Origin: Alkalicoccobacillus porphyridii
Lineage (GTDB): Bacteria; Bacillota; Bacilli; Bacillales; Bacillaceae_D
Direction: 5' to 3'
NCBI RefSeq assembly: GCF_007293315.1
Contig: NZ_VLXZ01000001.1
Location: forward strand, 124,001 to 188,000
Length of the DNA: 64,000 bases
The notes beneath the pieces were generated by a model that saw only the letters and a program-made list of their open reading frames with translations, made no database searches and was not told the origin of the DNA. Numbering within the stretch: position 1 is the first letter of the stretch; the number at the start of each line of letters is the position of its first letter. Shown piece by piece: positions 54,312 to 63,237 of this stretch. A program made the position numbers and the translations under genes.

Positions 54312-55274
54312 ATGAATTCAGCAGTACAACCGATTCCATCTCATTTTATAGACAAGCGCTATTACACATGGAGTGCTCATTTGCGAGATCATTTTGGCAC
54401 CAAGGTATTTAAGGTTCCTCTTGATGCCGGCTTTGATTGTCCGAACCGAGATGGCCAGGTCGCTCATGGTGGCTGTACCTTTTGCAGTGTGAGAGGTTCT
54501 GGCGACTTTGCCGGTGATCGAACCGATGATTTAGTCACCCAATTTCATACGATTAAAGAACGAATGCATAAGAAGTGGAAAACAGGTAAGTACATTGGTT
54601 ATTTCCAAGCCTATACAAATACCTATGCCCCTGTCGAAACCCTTCGTAATTATTTTGAAGTCATTCTGAAACAAGAAGGCGTTGTTGGTCTTTCCATTGC
54701 GACTCGTCCCGACTGTTTACCTGATGATGTAGTGGAATATTTGGCCGAATTAAATGAGCGCACTTACCTTTGGGTAGAGCTTGGCTTACAGACGGTTCAC
54801 GAACGTACGGCAAATATTATTAATCGCGCCCATGATTACGAATGCTACAAGGAGGGTGTTGCCAAGCTTCGAAAGCACGGCATACGCGTATGCTCTCATA
54901 TCATTAATGGATTACCACTTGAGACAACGGAAATGATGCTAGAAACAGCTAAAGAAGTGGCCAAGCTTGATGTGCAAGGAATCAAAATTCATCTGCTTCA
55001 CCTTTTAAAGAAAACAGGTATGGTTAAGCAATATGAAAAAGGTCTAGTTGATTTAATGGATATGGATGAGTATATTAAGCTTGTAGCAGACCAACTCGAA
55101 GTCATTCCAAAAGATATGATTGTGCATCGACTAACAGGTGATGGCCCACCCGAGCTACTCATTGGACCGATGTGGAGTATGAACAAATGGGATGTTCTAA
55201 ACGGAATTGAAAAGGAATTAAAGGATCGCGGTACATGGCAAGGGTATCACTATCAGAAAGAGTCAGGCCAATGA
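54312..55274 (+). CDS. ytqA: Radical SAM protein YtqA (TIGR01212 family)
   Basis: A 320-residue radical SAM enzyme. Cluster cysteines C43, C55 and C58 in DCPNRDGQVAHGGCTFC give a C-x11-C-x2-C spacing usual for this family in place of CxxxCxxC. SAM-binding part GVVGLSIATRPDCLPD and LWVELGLQTVHERT follow. YtqA and YtqB were linked to tRNA mnm5U synthesis: such radical SAM partners act on tRNA in the MnmM (YtqB) context, which is family knowledge. ATG 54312 follows GGAAGG. Confidence 0.9.
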   Translation: MNSAVQPIPSHFIDKRYYTWSAHLRDHFGTKVFKVPLDAGFDCPNRDGQVAHGGCTFCSVRGSGDFAGDRTDDLVTQFHTIKERMHKKWKTGKYIGYFQAYTNTYAPVETLRNYFEVILKQEGVVGLSIATRPDCLPDDVVEYLAELNERTYLWVELGLQTVHERTANIINRAHDYECYKEGVAKLRKHGIRVCSHIINGLPLETTEMMLETAKEVAKLDVQGIKIHLLHLLKKTGMVKQYEKGLVDLMDMDEYIKLVADQLEVIPKDMIVHRLTGDGPPELLIGPMWSMNKWDVLNGIEKELKDRGTWQGYHYQKESGQ

Positions 55275-55843
55275 AGCTAAAAGGCATTCTTCCTTTTGCT
55301 CGCGAACTACTTGCTTCTGTTGTGACGGAAGGAGATACCGCTGTTGACGCCACGGCCGGAAATGGTCATGACAGCTGTTACTTGGCCAAGCTTGTTGGCG
55401 CAAAAGGACACGTCTATAGCTTTGATGTGCAGGAAGCCGCGATTCAAGCTACACACTCTCGAGTTCTTAATGAAGGCATAGCAGAACGAATCCACTTATA
55501 TCATACTGGACATGAGCATGCGATCAATCATATTCAAAGTGAGCACCTTCACTCTCTAAAAGCGGCTATTTTTAACTTAGGCTACTTACCCGGAAGCGAC
55601 AAGAGCATTACCACTCACGCAGAGACAACCATTGCAGCCATTGCTAATTTGTTTGGCGCAATGTCACCGGGGGGATTGATTGTTCTTGTTGTTTATCACG
55701 GTCATACTGAAGGTGCCATCGAAAAAGACGCCGTTCTCAACTATGTCGAGAACCTCCCCCAGGAGCAAGCACATGTGCTCCAATACGGATTTATTAATCA
55801 AAAAAATGCTCCACCCTTTATTATTGCAATTGAAAAACGCTAA
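55271..55843 (+). CDS. ytqB: tRNA-modifying SAM methyltransferase YtqB (MnmM family)
   Basis: A 190-residue Rossmann methyltransferase: DATAGNGHDSCYLAKLVG (motif I), VYSFDVQEAAI (motif II), IFNLGYLPGSDKSI (NLGYLPG replaces the usual catalytic motif). B. subtilis YtqB is the MnmM methyltransferase for mnm5s2U34 of tRNA. Its ATG overlaps the ytqA stop (ATGA), so both are coupled. Confidence 0.92.
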   Translation: MKLKGILPFARELLASVVTEGDTAVDATAGNGHDSCYLAKLVGAKGHVYSFDVQEAAIQATHSRVLNEGIAERIHLYHTGHEHAINHIQSEHLHSLKAAIFNLGYLPGSDKSITTHAETTIAAIANLFGAMSPGGLIVLVVYHGHTEGAIEKDAVLNYVENLPQEQAHVLQYGFINQKNAPPFIIAIEKR

Positions 55844-55868
55844 CCCAATTGAAAGGCAGTGAAGAACC

Positions 55869-56432
55869 GTGCCAAACTTAGATAACATTCTCGAATACAA
55901 TAAGCATTTTGTAGAAACCAAAGAATACGAAAACTATCAAACCACTAAATTCCCTAATAAAAAATTAGTGATACTAACATGCATGGATGCTCGTTTAGCT
56001 GAACTGTTGCCTCGGGCGATGAATGTGGGTCAAGGCGATGCTAAAATTATTCGAAACGCAGGAGCAGTTATTTCACATCCATTTGGAAGTATTATGAGAA
56101 GCATTCTTTTAGCTGTGTACGAGCTTCAAGCAGAAGAAGTGTTAATTATTGGTCATCATGGCTGCGGTATGGCAGGCCTAGAATCAAAAAGCATCCTTAA
56201 AAAAGCAGAGCAGCGCGGAGTTGATATGAAAACAATTGAACCGCTTGAGTATGCTGGTGTTGACGTCAAACAATTTCTAACAGGCTTCGCTAATGTAGAA
56301 GAGAGTGTACATCATAGTGTTGGGATCGTAGAAAACCACCCACTCATGCCAAAAGAAGTTCCCGTACACGGGTTAGTGATTCACCCTGAAACAGGACAAC
56401 TAGAGTTAATTAAAAGAGGCGACGGAAGATAA
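55869..56432 (+). CDS. Beta-class carbonic anhydrase (YtiB-like)
   Basis: A 187-residue enzyme that interconverts CO2 and bicarbonate. Zinc ligands: C38 in LTCMDARL (with the Asp40/Arg42 dyad), H96 and C99 in GHHGCGMAG. GTG 55869 follows AAAGGCAGTGAAGAACC. It lies 25 bp after ytqB, so possibly in one transcript. It ends in a terminator built into the third repeat array. Confidence 0.92.
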   Translation: MPNLDNILEYNKHFVETKEYENYQTTKFPNKKLVILTCMDARLAELLPRAMNVGQGDAKIIRNAGAVISHPFGSIMRSILLAVYELQAEEVLIIGHHGCGMAGLESKSILKKAEQRGVDMKTIEPLEYAGVDVKQFLTGFANVEESVHHSVGIVENHPLMPKEVPVHGLVIHPETGQLELIKRGDGR

Positions 56433-56482
56433 AAGGGGACAAAAGCTCTAGACAGCATTTTTCCAAAGATTTGGAGCGAAAA

Positions 56483-56830
56483 CCAAGCAGCCTGGCTCTC
56501 ACACCAAGAGCCAGGCTGCTTTTTTAAGAACTTTGAGCTTAACAGCAAGAGAAATGGCTCACTTACCAAGTGCTGATCCGCTTTACCAAGAGCTTTGAAC
56601 TCAATACCAAGAGAAATGACTCTCCCACCAAGACCGATCCTCCTTACCAAGAACTATGAGCTTAACACCAAGAGAAACGGCCCTCTTACCAAGTGCTGAT
56701 CCGCTTTACCAAGAACTTTGAACTCAATACCAAGAGAAACGGCTCTCTTACCAAGCGCTGATCCGCTTTACCAAGAACTTTGAACTCAACACCAAGAGAA
56801 ATGACTCGCCCACCAAGACCGATCCTCCTC
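56483..56830 (-). repeat. Array 3: 62-bp phased repeat, about five and a half units
   Basis: CCAAG or close cores at 56483, 56504, 56524, 56545, 56566, 56586, 56607, 56628, 56647, 56668, 56689, 56709, 56730, 56751, 56771, 56792 and 56813. Steps are 21, 20, 21, 21, 20, 21, 21, 19, then 21, 21, 20 repeating. Between convergent genes, the same orientation as array 2. Units are AT-richer than in arrays 1 and 2 and share GCTTTACCAAGA and TACCAAGAGAAA. Confidence 0.93.
56488..56525 (+). terminator. Terminator of the carbonic anhydrase gene, inside array 3
   Basis: AGCAGCCTGGCTCT pairs with AGAGCCAGGCTGCT, then TTTTTT. The loop region holds ACACCAAG, one repeat core. Confidence 0.9.
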
Positions 56831-56897
56831 CCATGCCTGAAACAAACCAAAAACCCCGTCCAATTGACAATGTTTTTGTTTGTGATTACTTTATACA

Positions 56898-57680
56898 TCA
56901 AGGGAACAGCTGATTAACGAACCCTACCGTATGTCGAAAGACTTCCTCTCGTTCGGGTTCATTAAATAACTCATGGTAAAAGCCTTCCCATTCTTTATAA
57001 GACTTATGGGTTAAAATTAAGTGATTAAACCATTCTTGGCTTGCGGCTTTATCCACGAGATAGTCCTCACCTGCTTGTAACAAAAGCAGTGGGATATTAG
57101 GGAATTTTTCTGGATACCTTCTTGTGAGTCGCATGGTTTTTTCTAGCTCTTGATACCAACGAGCTGACACTTTACTTACCTTTAAGGGATCGCGTAAGTA
57201 GGCCTCTACAACGTCCTGGTTACGTGTCGCCCGATCGGAACGGATACCCGAGTTCACACTAAAGGTCGGTGCCACATGTTGAAGCACTTTAGATGCCGCC
57301 TTTTTCGCTTTTGGAAGAGGATGGCTTAGATCTAGACAAGGTGAAGATAATATCAATCCATGAATAAAAGAATTATCTCGTTCCATTACGGTACGAATGG
57401 CAATTAACCCACCCATACTGTGTCCAAACAATAGAATAGGAAGCTGTTTTGTTCTTGCTTCATGGAGCCATTCCTCGACACTATCAAGATATTGCTGGAA
57501 AGTTTGTATATGGCCACGCCTGCCTCGAGTTTTTCCCTGTCCTGGCAGATCTCCCATGACTACGTCAAAGCCATGTTCATTCCATTTTTCTGCGAGCCAA
57601 TAATAACGGCCATGGTGCTCTCCTGCTCCATGAACCATAACAACTACTCCCCTTGGCTCAGATACTTCCCATTTCCACAT
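56898..57680 (-). CDS. ytpA: Alpha/beta hydrolase YtpA (lysophospholipase family)
   Basis: 260 residues. Oxyanion HGAGEHHGRY near the N-terminus, nucleophile S88 in LFGHSMGGLIA, Asp in LLLQAGEDYLVD and a late His in WEGFYHELFNEP. In B. subtilis YtpA is a phospholipase that makes bacilysocin; whether this strain makes such a compound is not shown. No signal peptide. Confidence 0.88.
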   Translation of the reverse strand: MWKWEVSEPRGVVVMVHGAGEHHGRYYWLAEKWNEHGFDVVMGDLPGQGKTRGRRGHIQTFQQYLDSVEEWLHEARTKQLPILLFGHSMGGLIAIRTVMERDNSFIHGLILSSPCLDLSHPLPKAKKAASKVLQHVAPTFSVNSGIRSDRATRNQDVVEAYLRDPLKVSKVSARWYQELEKTMRLTRRYPEKFPNIPLLLLQAGEDYLVDKAASQEWFNHLILTHKSYKEWEGFYHELFNEPEREEVFRHTVGFVNQLFP

Positions 57681-57784
57681 ATCGTCCCACTCCTTGCCCC
57701 ATGAAATCTCGGTGTTTTTACCTGCATATATACGTTATGATTAAGTATAGCGTTTTTTTTACGAGACTGAAAGGATGTGGAGTT

Positions 57785-58306
57785 ATGATTTATACATATC
57801 TAAACAAAAAACCTCAAATTGCTGAGAGTGCATTTGTTGCAGATTACGTCACAATTACAGGGGATGTTGTGATTGGGGAGCAATCAAGTATATGGTTTCA
57901 AACGGTAATTCGTGGCGATGTATCTCCTACGCGAATTGGCGAAAGGGTTAACATACAAGATCAATCCATGCTTCATCAAAGTCCTGGCATTCCTTTAGTT
58001 ATAAAAAATGATGTGACTGTTGGCCATCAATCCATGCTTCATAGCTGTACCATTGAAAAAAACGCCCTCATTGGCATGGGTTCCACTATTTTAGATGGTG
58101 CAATCATTGGAGAGGGTGCGTTTATCGGAGCTGGAAGTTTGGTTCCTCCTGGTAAACAAATTCCTCCTCATACGCTTGCATTTGGGCGTCCTGCAAAGGT
58201 GGTTAGAGATCTAAATGATGAAGATAAGGCGGATATGGAACGTATCCGTCGTGAGTATGTGGAGAAAGGTCAAATCTACAAACAAATGAAGACAGATTCA
58301 AAGTAA
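57785..58306 (+). CDS. ytoA: Gamma-carbonic anhydrase-like hexapeptide protein YtoA
   Basis: A 173-residue left-handed beta-helix protein with repeated hexapeptide turns. It keeps the three zinc histidines of gamma-carbonic anhydrases, H64 (DQSMLH), H81 and H86 (VGHQSMLH). Arg43 and Asp45 in VIRGDV fit the fold. AAGGATGTGGAG lies before the ATG at 57785; the frame is open upstream but crosses the divergent promoter region. Confidence 0.9.
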   Translation: MIYTYLNKKPQIAESAFVADYVTITGDVVIGEQSSIWFQTVIRGDVSPTRIGERVNIQDQSMLHQSPGIPLVIKNDVTVGHQSMLHSCTIEKNALIGMGSTILDGAIIGEGAFIGAGSLVPPGKQIPPHTLAFGRPAKVVRDLNDEDKADMERIRREYVEKGQIYKQMKTDSK

Positions 58307-58311
58307 CCACT

Positions 58312-58353
58312 AAAAAAACTCGGTTCCCCTTATAAGAGAATCGAGTTTTTTTA
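58312..58353. terminator. Bidirectional terminator between ytoA and metK
   Basis: AAAACTCGGTTC and GAATCGAGTTTT arms with one mismatch, A run before and T run after. Confidence 0.88.
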
Positions 58354-58360
58354 TGTTATG

Positions 58361-59575
58361 TTATATAGATTTAAGCTCTGCTTGTTCCTTTAACACTGCT
58401 GCTTTATCTGTTTCCTCCCAAGGAAGAGATACATCTGTACGGCCAAAATGCCCGTATGCTGCTGTTTGTTTATAGATTGGACGGCGAAGGTCTAGCATAC
58501 GAATGATGCCAGCAGGGCGTAGGTCAAAGTTCTGACGAATAAGCTTTACTAGGTTTTCTTCCGTTACTTTACCTGTACCAAAGGTATCTACTGCAATTGA
58601 TACGGGTTGAGCCACACCAATCGCATAAGCAAGCTGAACCTCTGCTTTATCAGCAAGTCCTGCAGCAACGATATTCTTTGCCACATAACGTGCCGCATAC
58701 GCACCAGAGCGGTCAACCTTTGTAGCATCTTTACCTGAGAAGGCGCCACCACCATGTCTAGCGTATCCGCCGTACGTATCAACAATAATCTTACGACCTG
58801 TTAATCCCGCATCCCCCTGAGGTCCGCCAATTACAAAACGCCCAGTTGGATTAATAAAGTATTTTGTCTTTTCATCAATGAGATTGGACGGTACAACCTG
58901 GTTAATAACATGTGTTTTTAAATCTGCCTGTATTTGCTCAAGCGTCGTTTCTGGATGATGTTGAGTCGAAATAACGATCGTATCAACTCTTGCTGGCTTG
59001 CCATGTTCGTCATATTCTACCGTTACCTGTGTTTTTGCATCAGGTCTTAAGTAGTCAATGATCTCTTCTTTGCGAACTTCAGCAAGACGACGAGCCAATT
59101 TGTGACTTAATGAAATAGGTAAGGGCATAAGCTCTTCGGTTTCATTGGTTGCAAAGCCAAACATTAGACCTTGGTCTCCTGCTCCAATTGCTTCAATTTC
59201 TTCCTCAGTCATTTGCCCTTCACGTGCTTCAAGTGCTTGGTCTACCCCTTGTGCAATGTCAGCTGACTGCTCATCAATAGATACAAGCACTGCGCAAGTT
59301 TCTGCATCAAAGCCATATTTTGCACGAGTATAGCCAATACCTTTGATCGTATCACGAACAACACGAGGAATATCCACGTATGTACTTGTTGTAATCTCTC
59401 CTGCTACAAGTACTAATCCGGTTGTCACAGATGTTTCACATGCCACCCGTGCATTTGGGTCCTTCTTCAAAATCTCATCTAAAATCGCATCAGAGATTTG
59501 GTCACAAATCTTGTCTGGATGTCCCTCTGTTACTGACTCTGATGTAAATAGTTGTCTACTTTTTAATTCTGCCAT
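58361..59575 (-). CDS. metK: S-adenosylmethionine synthetase
   Basis: It makes SAM from methionine and ATP. 404 residues, starting [21 protein letters not shown]. Motifs: [28 protein letters not shown] (ATP loop), [14 protein letters not shown] and [16 protein letters not shown]. The start is ATG 59575 after GGAAGGGTG; the frame is open 26 codons further into the leader, but that is RNA-regulatory sequence. A SAM riboswitch controls it. Several other genes here use SAM (trmB, ytqB, ytqA). Confidence 0.97.
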   Translation of the reverse strand: MAELKSRQLFTSESVTEGHPDKICDQISDAILDEILKKDPNARVACETSVTTGLVLVAGEITTSTYVDIPRVVRDTIKGIGYTRAKYGFDAETCAVLVSIDEQSADIAQGVDQALEAREGQMTEEEIEAIGAGDQGLMFGFATNETEELMPLPISLSHKLARRLAEVRKEEIIDYLRPDAKTQVTVEYDEHGKPARVDTIVISTQHHPETTLEQIQADLKTHVINQVVPSNLIDEKTKYFINPTGRFVIGGPQGDAGLTGRKIIVDTYGGYARHGGGAFSGKDATKVDRSGAYAARYVAKNIVAAGLADKAEVQLAYAIGVAQPVSIAVDTFGTGKVTEENLVKLIRQNFDLRPAGIIRMLDLRRPIYKQTAAYGHFGRTDVSLPWEETDKAAVLKEQAELKSI

Positions 59576-59654
59576 TCTAAAATCACCCTTCCAAATCAGT
59601 CTAATCCTTCTCTTATCTGCCTGTTTGATTAGATTGAGATTAAAAATACGCAAT

Positions 59655-59816
59655 AAAAAACCCTATCCCTCTGTTCTGAGGAAAAGGGTTGAAATGTTGT
59701 CCTTTAACCTCTTATCGTTCAAGGCAATGCCTTGCAGGTTAGCACCTTTCCATATCCTATATGGTGGTTGCTGGGCTTCGCTGGGCCTGTCCCTCCGCCG
59801 GCTCTTCGATAAGATC
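59655..59816 (-). promoter_or_regulatory. SAM-I riboswitch (S-box) of metK
   Basis: On the minus strand the aptamer runs from CTTATCGAAGAGCCGGCGGA (from 59813) through GGGACAGGCCC, GAAGCCCAGCAACC and AGGTGCTAA to the P1 partner CGATAAG (59717-59711). A terminator follows at 59690-59655 (AACCCT...AGGGTTTTTT). High SAM would stop transcription before metK. Confidence 0.93.
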
Positions 59817-59900
59817 CGTTCGCGAAAAAGTATATAACACAGGATGTGAAAAGTCAACAAGACAATGGTTTAATCACAGACATATGCCACACAAAAAGTA

Positions 59901-59928
59901 TAGACTATTAAACTAAATGTGTTATACT
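59901..59928 (+). promoter_or_regulatory. pckA promoter with CcpN-type operator
   Basis: An extended -10, TG-T-TATACT (59920-59928), has a weak -35 TAGACT (59901-59906). The overlapping TGTGTTATACT (59918-59928) fits the published CcpN operator consensus TRTGHYATAYW in every position. In B. subtilis CcpN represses pckA on glucose from a site in the promoter. Confidence 0.65.
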
Positions 59929-59979
59929 AATTAGCATTAAATAGATTATAATTAGCCCATTCGAGAGGAGATTAGTATC

Positions 59980-61563
59980 ATGAAAACAATGAACATTCCT
60001 GTTCACTTAGAACAACTTTTGTCCAGAACAGCGACAAAACACGATTTATCCATTGCCCAACTGGTAGAACGTTCTCTCGAGCGAGGAGAAGGCAAGCTGA
60101 CATCATCTGGAGCTCTCAGTGTTGAAACCGGAGCGTATACTGGTCGTTCACCTAATGATAAGTTTATTGTAAAAGAACGTTCGGTTGCGGATAGGATTGA
60201 TTGGGGAAAGGTGAATCAACCTATTGAGAAGCCTGTATTTACAGCTTTATATAAAAAGGTTTTAGCCCATCTGCATGAGAAAAAAGAGCTGTTTGCCTCA
60301 CGTGGGTATGCAGGTGCAGACCAGTCCTTTCGTTTACCGATCCATATCATTAATGAGTTTGCATGGCACCAGATTTTTGCTAGACAATTATTTATACGAC
60401 CAGACAACAGCGATCAATCACTGAGTAAAGAGCCTTTTACCATTGTCTCAGCTCCCAGCTTTAAGGCAGATCCTAAAGTAGATGGTACTCACTCTGAAGC
60501 TTTTGTCATCATCTCATTTGAAGAAAGGGTTATACTAATTGGCGGAACAGAATACGCAGGTGAGATGAAAAAGTCAATCTTTTCTATTATGAATTATCTG
60601 CTTCCGGTAGAAGAAGAGGTACTAACCATGCATTGCTCAGGAAATACAAGTTCAACTGGAGAAGTAGCTTTATTTTTTGGATTATCTGGTACCGGTAAGA
60701 CAACATTATCTGCTTCTCCCGATCGTCTCTTAATTGGAGATGATGAACATGCCTGGTCTGAAGATGGCATCTTTAATATAGAGGGCGGTTGCTATGCAAA
60801 GTGTGTAGGACTAACAGAGGATAAAGAGCCGCAGATCTGGAATGCGATTAAATTTGGTACGGTATTAGAAAATGTTTCAGTCTCAGATGAAAATGGAGAG
60901 CCTGATTATCATAATGTCTCATTAACAGAGAATACGCGAGCTGCTTATCCTCTACATTATATTCCAAATGCTTTAGAGCCAAGTGTTGCTGGACACCCCA
61001 CTACCATTATTTTCTTAACTGCAGATGCTTTTGGTGTTCTGCCTCCTATCAGCAAGCTACGCCCAGAGCAGGCTATGTATCATTTTTTATCCGGCTACAC
61101 AAGTAAGCTAGCAGGTACAGAACGTGGCGTAACTGAACCAGAAGCAACCTTCTCGACATGTTTCGGTGCACCTTTTCTTCCGTTACCAGCCTATCACTAC
61201 GCCGAAATGCTCGGAAATCTAATCAAAAAGCATGATGTGAATGTGTATCTTGTTAATACAGGTTGGTCGGGAGGTCCTTATGGGACTGGGCAAAGAATAG
61301 ACTTACACTATACTCGTTCTATGGTGAGTGCAGCTTTAAATGGAGAGCTAATAGAAATTGAAACGATTCAAGATCCCATTTTCGGGTTGGACATCCCAAA
61401 ACAATGCCCTGGAGTACCTGATGCCGTGCTGCAACCACGTACTACATGGGAAAATGTAAATGCATACGAAGAAAAAGCGGTAGAACTAGCAAGCAAATTC
61501 AAACAAAATTTCGCTAAATTTGAAGGAATAGCTGAAGACATTCTTCAAGCTGGTCCAAAGTAG
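59980..61563 (+). CDS. pckA: Phosphoenolpyruvate carboxykinase (ATP)
   Basis: It turns oxaloacetate to phosphoenolpyruvate for gluconeogenesis. 527 residues, exactly as in B. subtilis. Kinase-1a P-loop [12 protein letters not shown] near residues 234-245, kinase-2 LIGDDEHAW, early [16 protein letters not shown] and [29 protein letters not shown] precedes the ATG. Divergent from metK, as in B. subtilis. Confidence 0.97.
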   Translation: MKTMNIPVHLEQLLSRTATKHDLSIAQLVERSLERGEGKLTSSGALSVETGAYTGRSPNDKFIVKERSVADRIDWGKVNQPIEKPVFTALYKKVLAHLHEKKELFASRGYAGADQSFRLPIHIINEFAWHQIFARQLFIRPDNSDQSLSKEPFTIVSAPSFKADPKVDGTHSEAFVIISFEERVILIGGTEYAGEMKKSIFSIMNYLLPVEEEVLTMHCSGNTSSTGEVALFFGLSGTGKTTLSASPDRLLIGDDEHAWSEDGIFNIEGGCYAKCVGLTEDKEPQIWNAIKFGTVLENVSVSDENGEPDYHNVSLTENTRAAYPLHYIPNALEPSVAGHPTTIIFLTADAFGVLPPISKLRPEQAMYHFLSGYTSKLAGTERGVTEPEATFSTCFGAPFLPLPAYHYAEMLGNLIKKHDVNVYLVNTGWSGGPYGTGQRIDLHYTRSMVSAALNGELIEIETIQDPIFGLDIPKQCPGVPDAVLQPRTTWENVNAYEEKAVELASKFKQNFAKFEGIAEDILQAGPK

Positions 61564-61610
61564 ATCCTGAGTCATACTGCTGAAATGCTATTAGGTGATC
61601 TAAGAAGAAT

Positions 61611-61740
61611 TGGAAGGGTAACAGAGTTTGGCTGCTTCGTCGCCGCTCCCGAAAATGGGGGCACGCTTTCCACGGGAGTACCTGCTCTAACACTGGATAC
61701 GTCGATTGACCTCAAATCGTAGCCAGCCACCTTTCCTGCT
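61611..61740 (+). repeat. Dispersed palindromic element, copy C
   Basis: It shares CGCCGCTCCCGAAAATGGGG and GCACGC with copies A and B, then ACGTCGATT. The right outer arm is lost and the inner hairpin is much changed. It is a decayed copy without an array beside it. Confidence 0.65.
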
Positions 61741-61744
61741 TCAA

Positions 61745-61793
61745 CAAAAAAGACCCGAGCGGTTATGTTAATTAACATAACCACTCGGGTCTT
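61745..61793. terminator. Bidirectional terminator between pckA and ytmA
   Basis: AAGACCCGAG-CGGTTATG and CATAACC-ACTCGGGTCTT arms around TTAATTAA, with T runs, best on the minus strand. Confidence 0.9.
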
Positions 61794-61823
61794 CTTGAGA
61801 TGAAAACACTTATGTCCCGTGCT

Positions 61824-62609
61824 CTAATAACCCTTCACCTGGCTCTTCATCCATTCTGCTGCGTTATGGAGAACCTTCTGCTGCTCTTTGATAGGAAACT
61901 GATGATGAAAGTTGTTAAAATACCACGATTCTACAGGCAACTCAGATGCGCGTAAAACCTTTTCTACAGCGTACGCATGCTCTATTGATACATGTTCATC
62001 TAATACACCGTGAATCAATAGGACTGAAGCGTTTAATGTAGGCAACTTAGAGAGTGGGGTTCGCCAATCATAGGATTCGGGAACCTTGTTAGGTGTACCA
62101 CCGATGACTCGTTTAAGCATTCGCCGGAGATCGACACGCTCCTCATAGGTCAGAAACATATCAGTGACGCCATTCCAGCTAGTAACTGTTGCTACCTCTT
62201 CTCTAGCAATCGCAGCCCAAAACGCCATGACCCCACCTCTTGAAAATCCGATGAGATGAATCCCCTGCTCCGAATCAAAAGTGGGGATCGTCTTTAGTAG
62301 ATCAACCGCACTTATACCATCCTCACGATCCTTCCCAGCAAAATCTTCATTTCCTTCGCCACCCTTGTTCCCCCGGTAAAATGGAGCTAAGACAACAAAT
62401 CCCTCTGATGCCCATTGGATGATGCGTTGGACCCTTACCATGCCTACATTTTTTATTCCGCCTCTAAGATAAACTAAGCCTGGCAGTGATTGACTCCATG
62501 CAGGCTCTGCTAGATATCCCTTAACTCTTAACCCATCACTCAAATATGTTAACAAAAATAAACGAATATCGGGGTGGGGAGAAGGGATACGTTGTTTGTT
62601 AATAAGCAC
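61824..62609 (-). CDS. ytmA: Alpha/beta hydrolase YtmA (prolyl-oligopeptidase-like)
   Basis: 261 residues. Nucleophile Ser in LIGFSRGGVMAFWA, Asp in LIHGVLDEHVS, His in FNNFHHQFP: a full catalytic triad. A YLRGG segment (PGLVYLRGG) may form the oxyanion hole. Probably a cytoplasmic peptidase or esterase; the substrate is unknown. GTG 62609 follows AGGAGGGGG. It lies 12 bp after ytkD, as an operon. Confidence 0.88.
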   Translation of the reverse strand: MLINKQRIPSPHPDIRLFLLTYLSDGLRVKGYLAEPAWSQSLPGLVYLRGGIKNVGMVRVQRIIQWASEGFVVLAPFYRGNKGGEGNEDFAGKDREDGISAVDLLKTIPTFDSEQGIHLIGFSRGGVMAFWAAIAREEVATVTSWNGVTDMFLTYEERVDLRRMLKRVIGGTPNKVPESYDWRTPLSKLPTLNASVLLIHGVLDEHVSIEHAYAVEKVLRASELPVESWYFNNFHHQFPIKEQQKVLHNAAEWMKSQVKGY

Positions 62610-62621
62610 GTACGCCCCCTC

Positions 62622-63089
62622 CTAGATCAACCCTTGTGTATCTATGTACGAAAGACAGTGAGTAAGAACATGATCTTTCATAATAAAGCTATAATGCTCA
62701 TCTTGACGCAAATTCTTCGGAAAATGGCTGACACAAACGGGCCCATCTGTTTCTAAATAGTCTTCTTTTGTTTCTAAAGTATGTATTTCTGCATAATAGA
62801 TATTTTTACAAATCTGTTCTGTAGGAATCTGATATTGTCCAATATATCGAAGACTGCTTATGTCCGCTCCTGTTTCCTCTAGTACCTCCCTACAGGCTGC
62901 CTGTTCAGCCTTTTCACTTTTTTCAACTTTCCCCCCAGGAAACTCCAAGCCACGCTTTTTATGATTGGTTAACAGCCACTGATTTCTATACCGACATATC
63001 ACCCACACATGCATAGGGTTAGCTGAAAAAGGGTGATCCTCAAAGGACAATTGCACCTCTCGCTTATAATAATCTAAAAACGTGTGCAC
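62622..63089 (-). CDS. ytkD: Nudix hydrolase YtkD
   Basis: 155 residues with an intact Nudix box, GGKVEKSEKAEQAACREVLE followed by ETGADI (about residues 51-76). B. subtilis YtkD is an (oxidised) nucleoside triphosphatase and RNA pyrophosphohydrolase-like enzyme that guards against 8-oxo-dGTP. GTG 63089 follows GGGGGATTAGA. First of the pair with ytmA. Confidence 0.87.
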   Translation of the reverse strand: MHTFLDYYKREVQLSFEDHPFSANPMHVWVICRYRNQWLLTNHKKRGLEFPGGKVEKSEKAEQAACREVLEETGADISSLRYIGQYQIPTEQICKNIYYAEIHTLETKEDYLETDGPVCVSHFPKNLRQDEHYSFIMKDHVLTHCLSYIDTQGLI

Positions 63090-63177
63090 TCTAATCCCCC
63101 ATTCCTGCTTTTTATAGCAGTATACCCCTTATAGACGCTTATTTCTATGCTCAGCTCCGATAGAGTCCATGCTTATT

Positions 63178-63237
63178 TGGAAATTACATCGATGTAAAGA
63201 AATAGAGGGAGGATAATGGTTTAGTTTCTTCCTTACC
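63178..63237 (+). repeat. Dispersed palindromic element, copy D (left flank only)
   Basis: ACATCGATGTAAAGAAATAG is the same as the minus strand of copy A (16756-16737), followed by similar AGAGG, TAATG and TTTCTTC pieces. It breaks off at the MFS stop codon at 63238. Confidence 0.65.

Noticed and set aside
58361-59653. A longer MetK starting at 59653
   Set aside because: The extra 26 codons lie in the leader next to the riboswitch terminator, and the [10 protein letters not shown] start has a good ribosome binding site.
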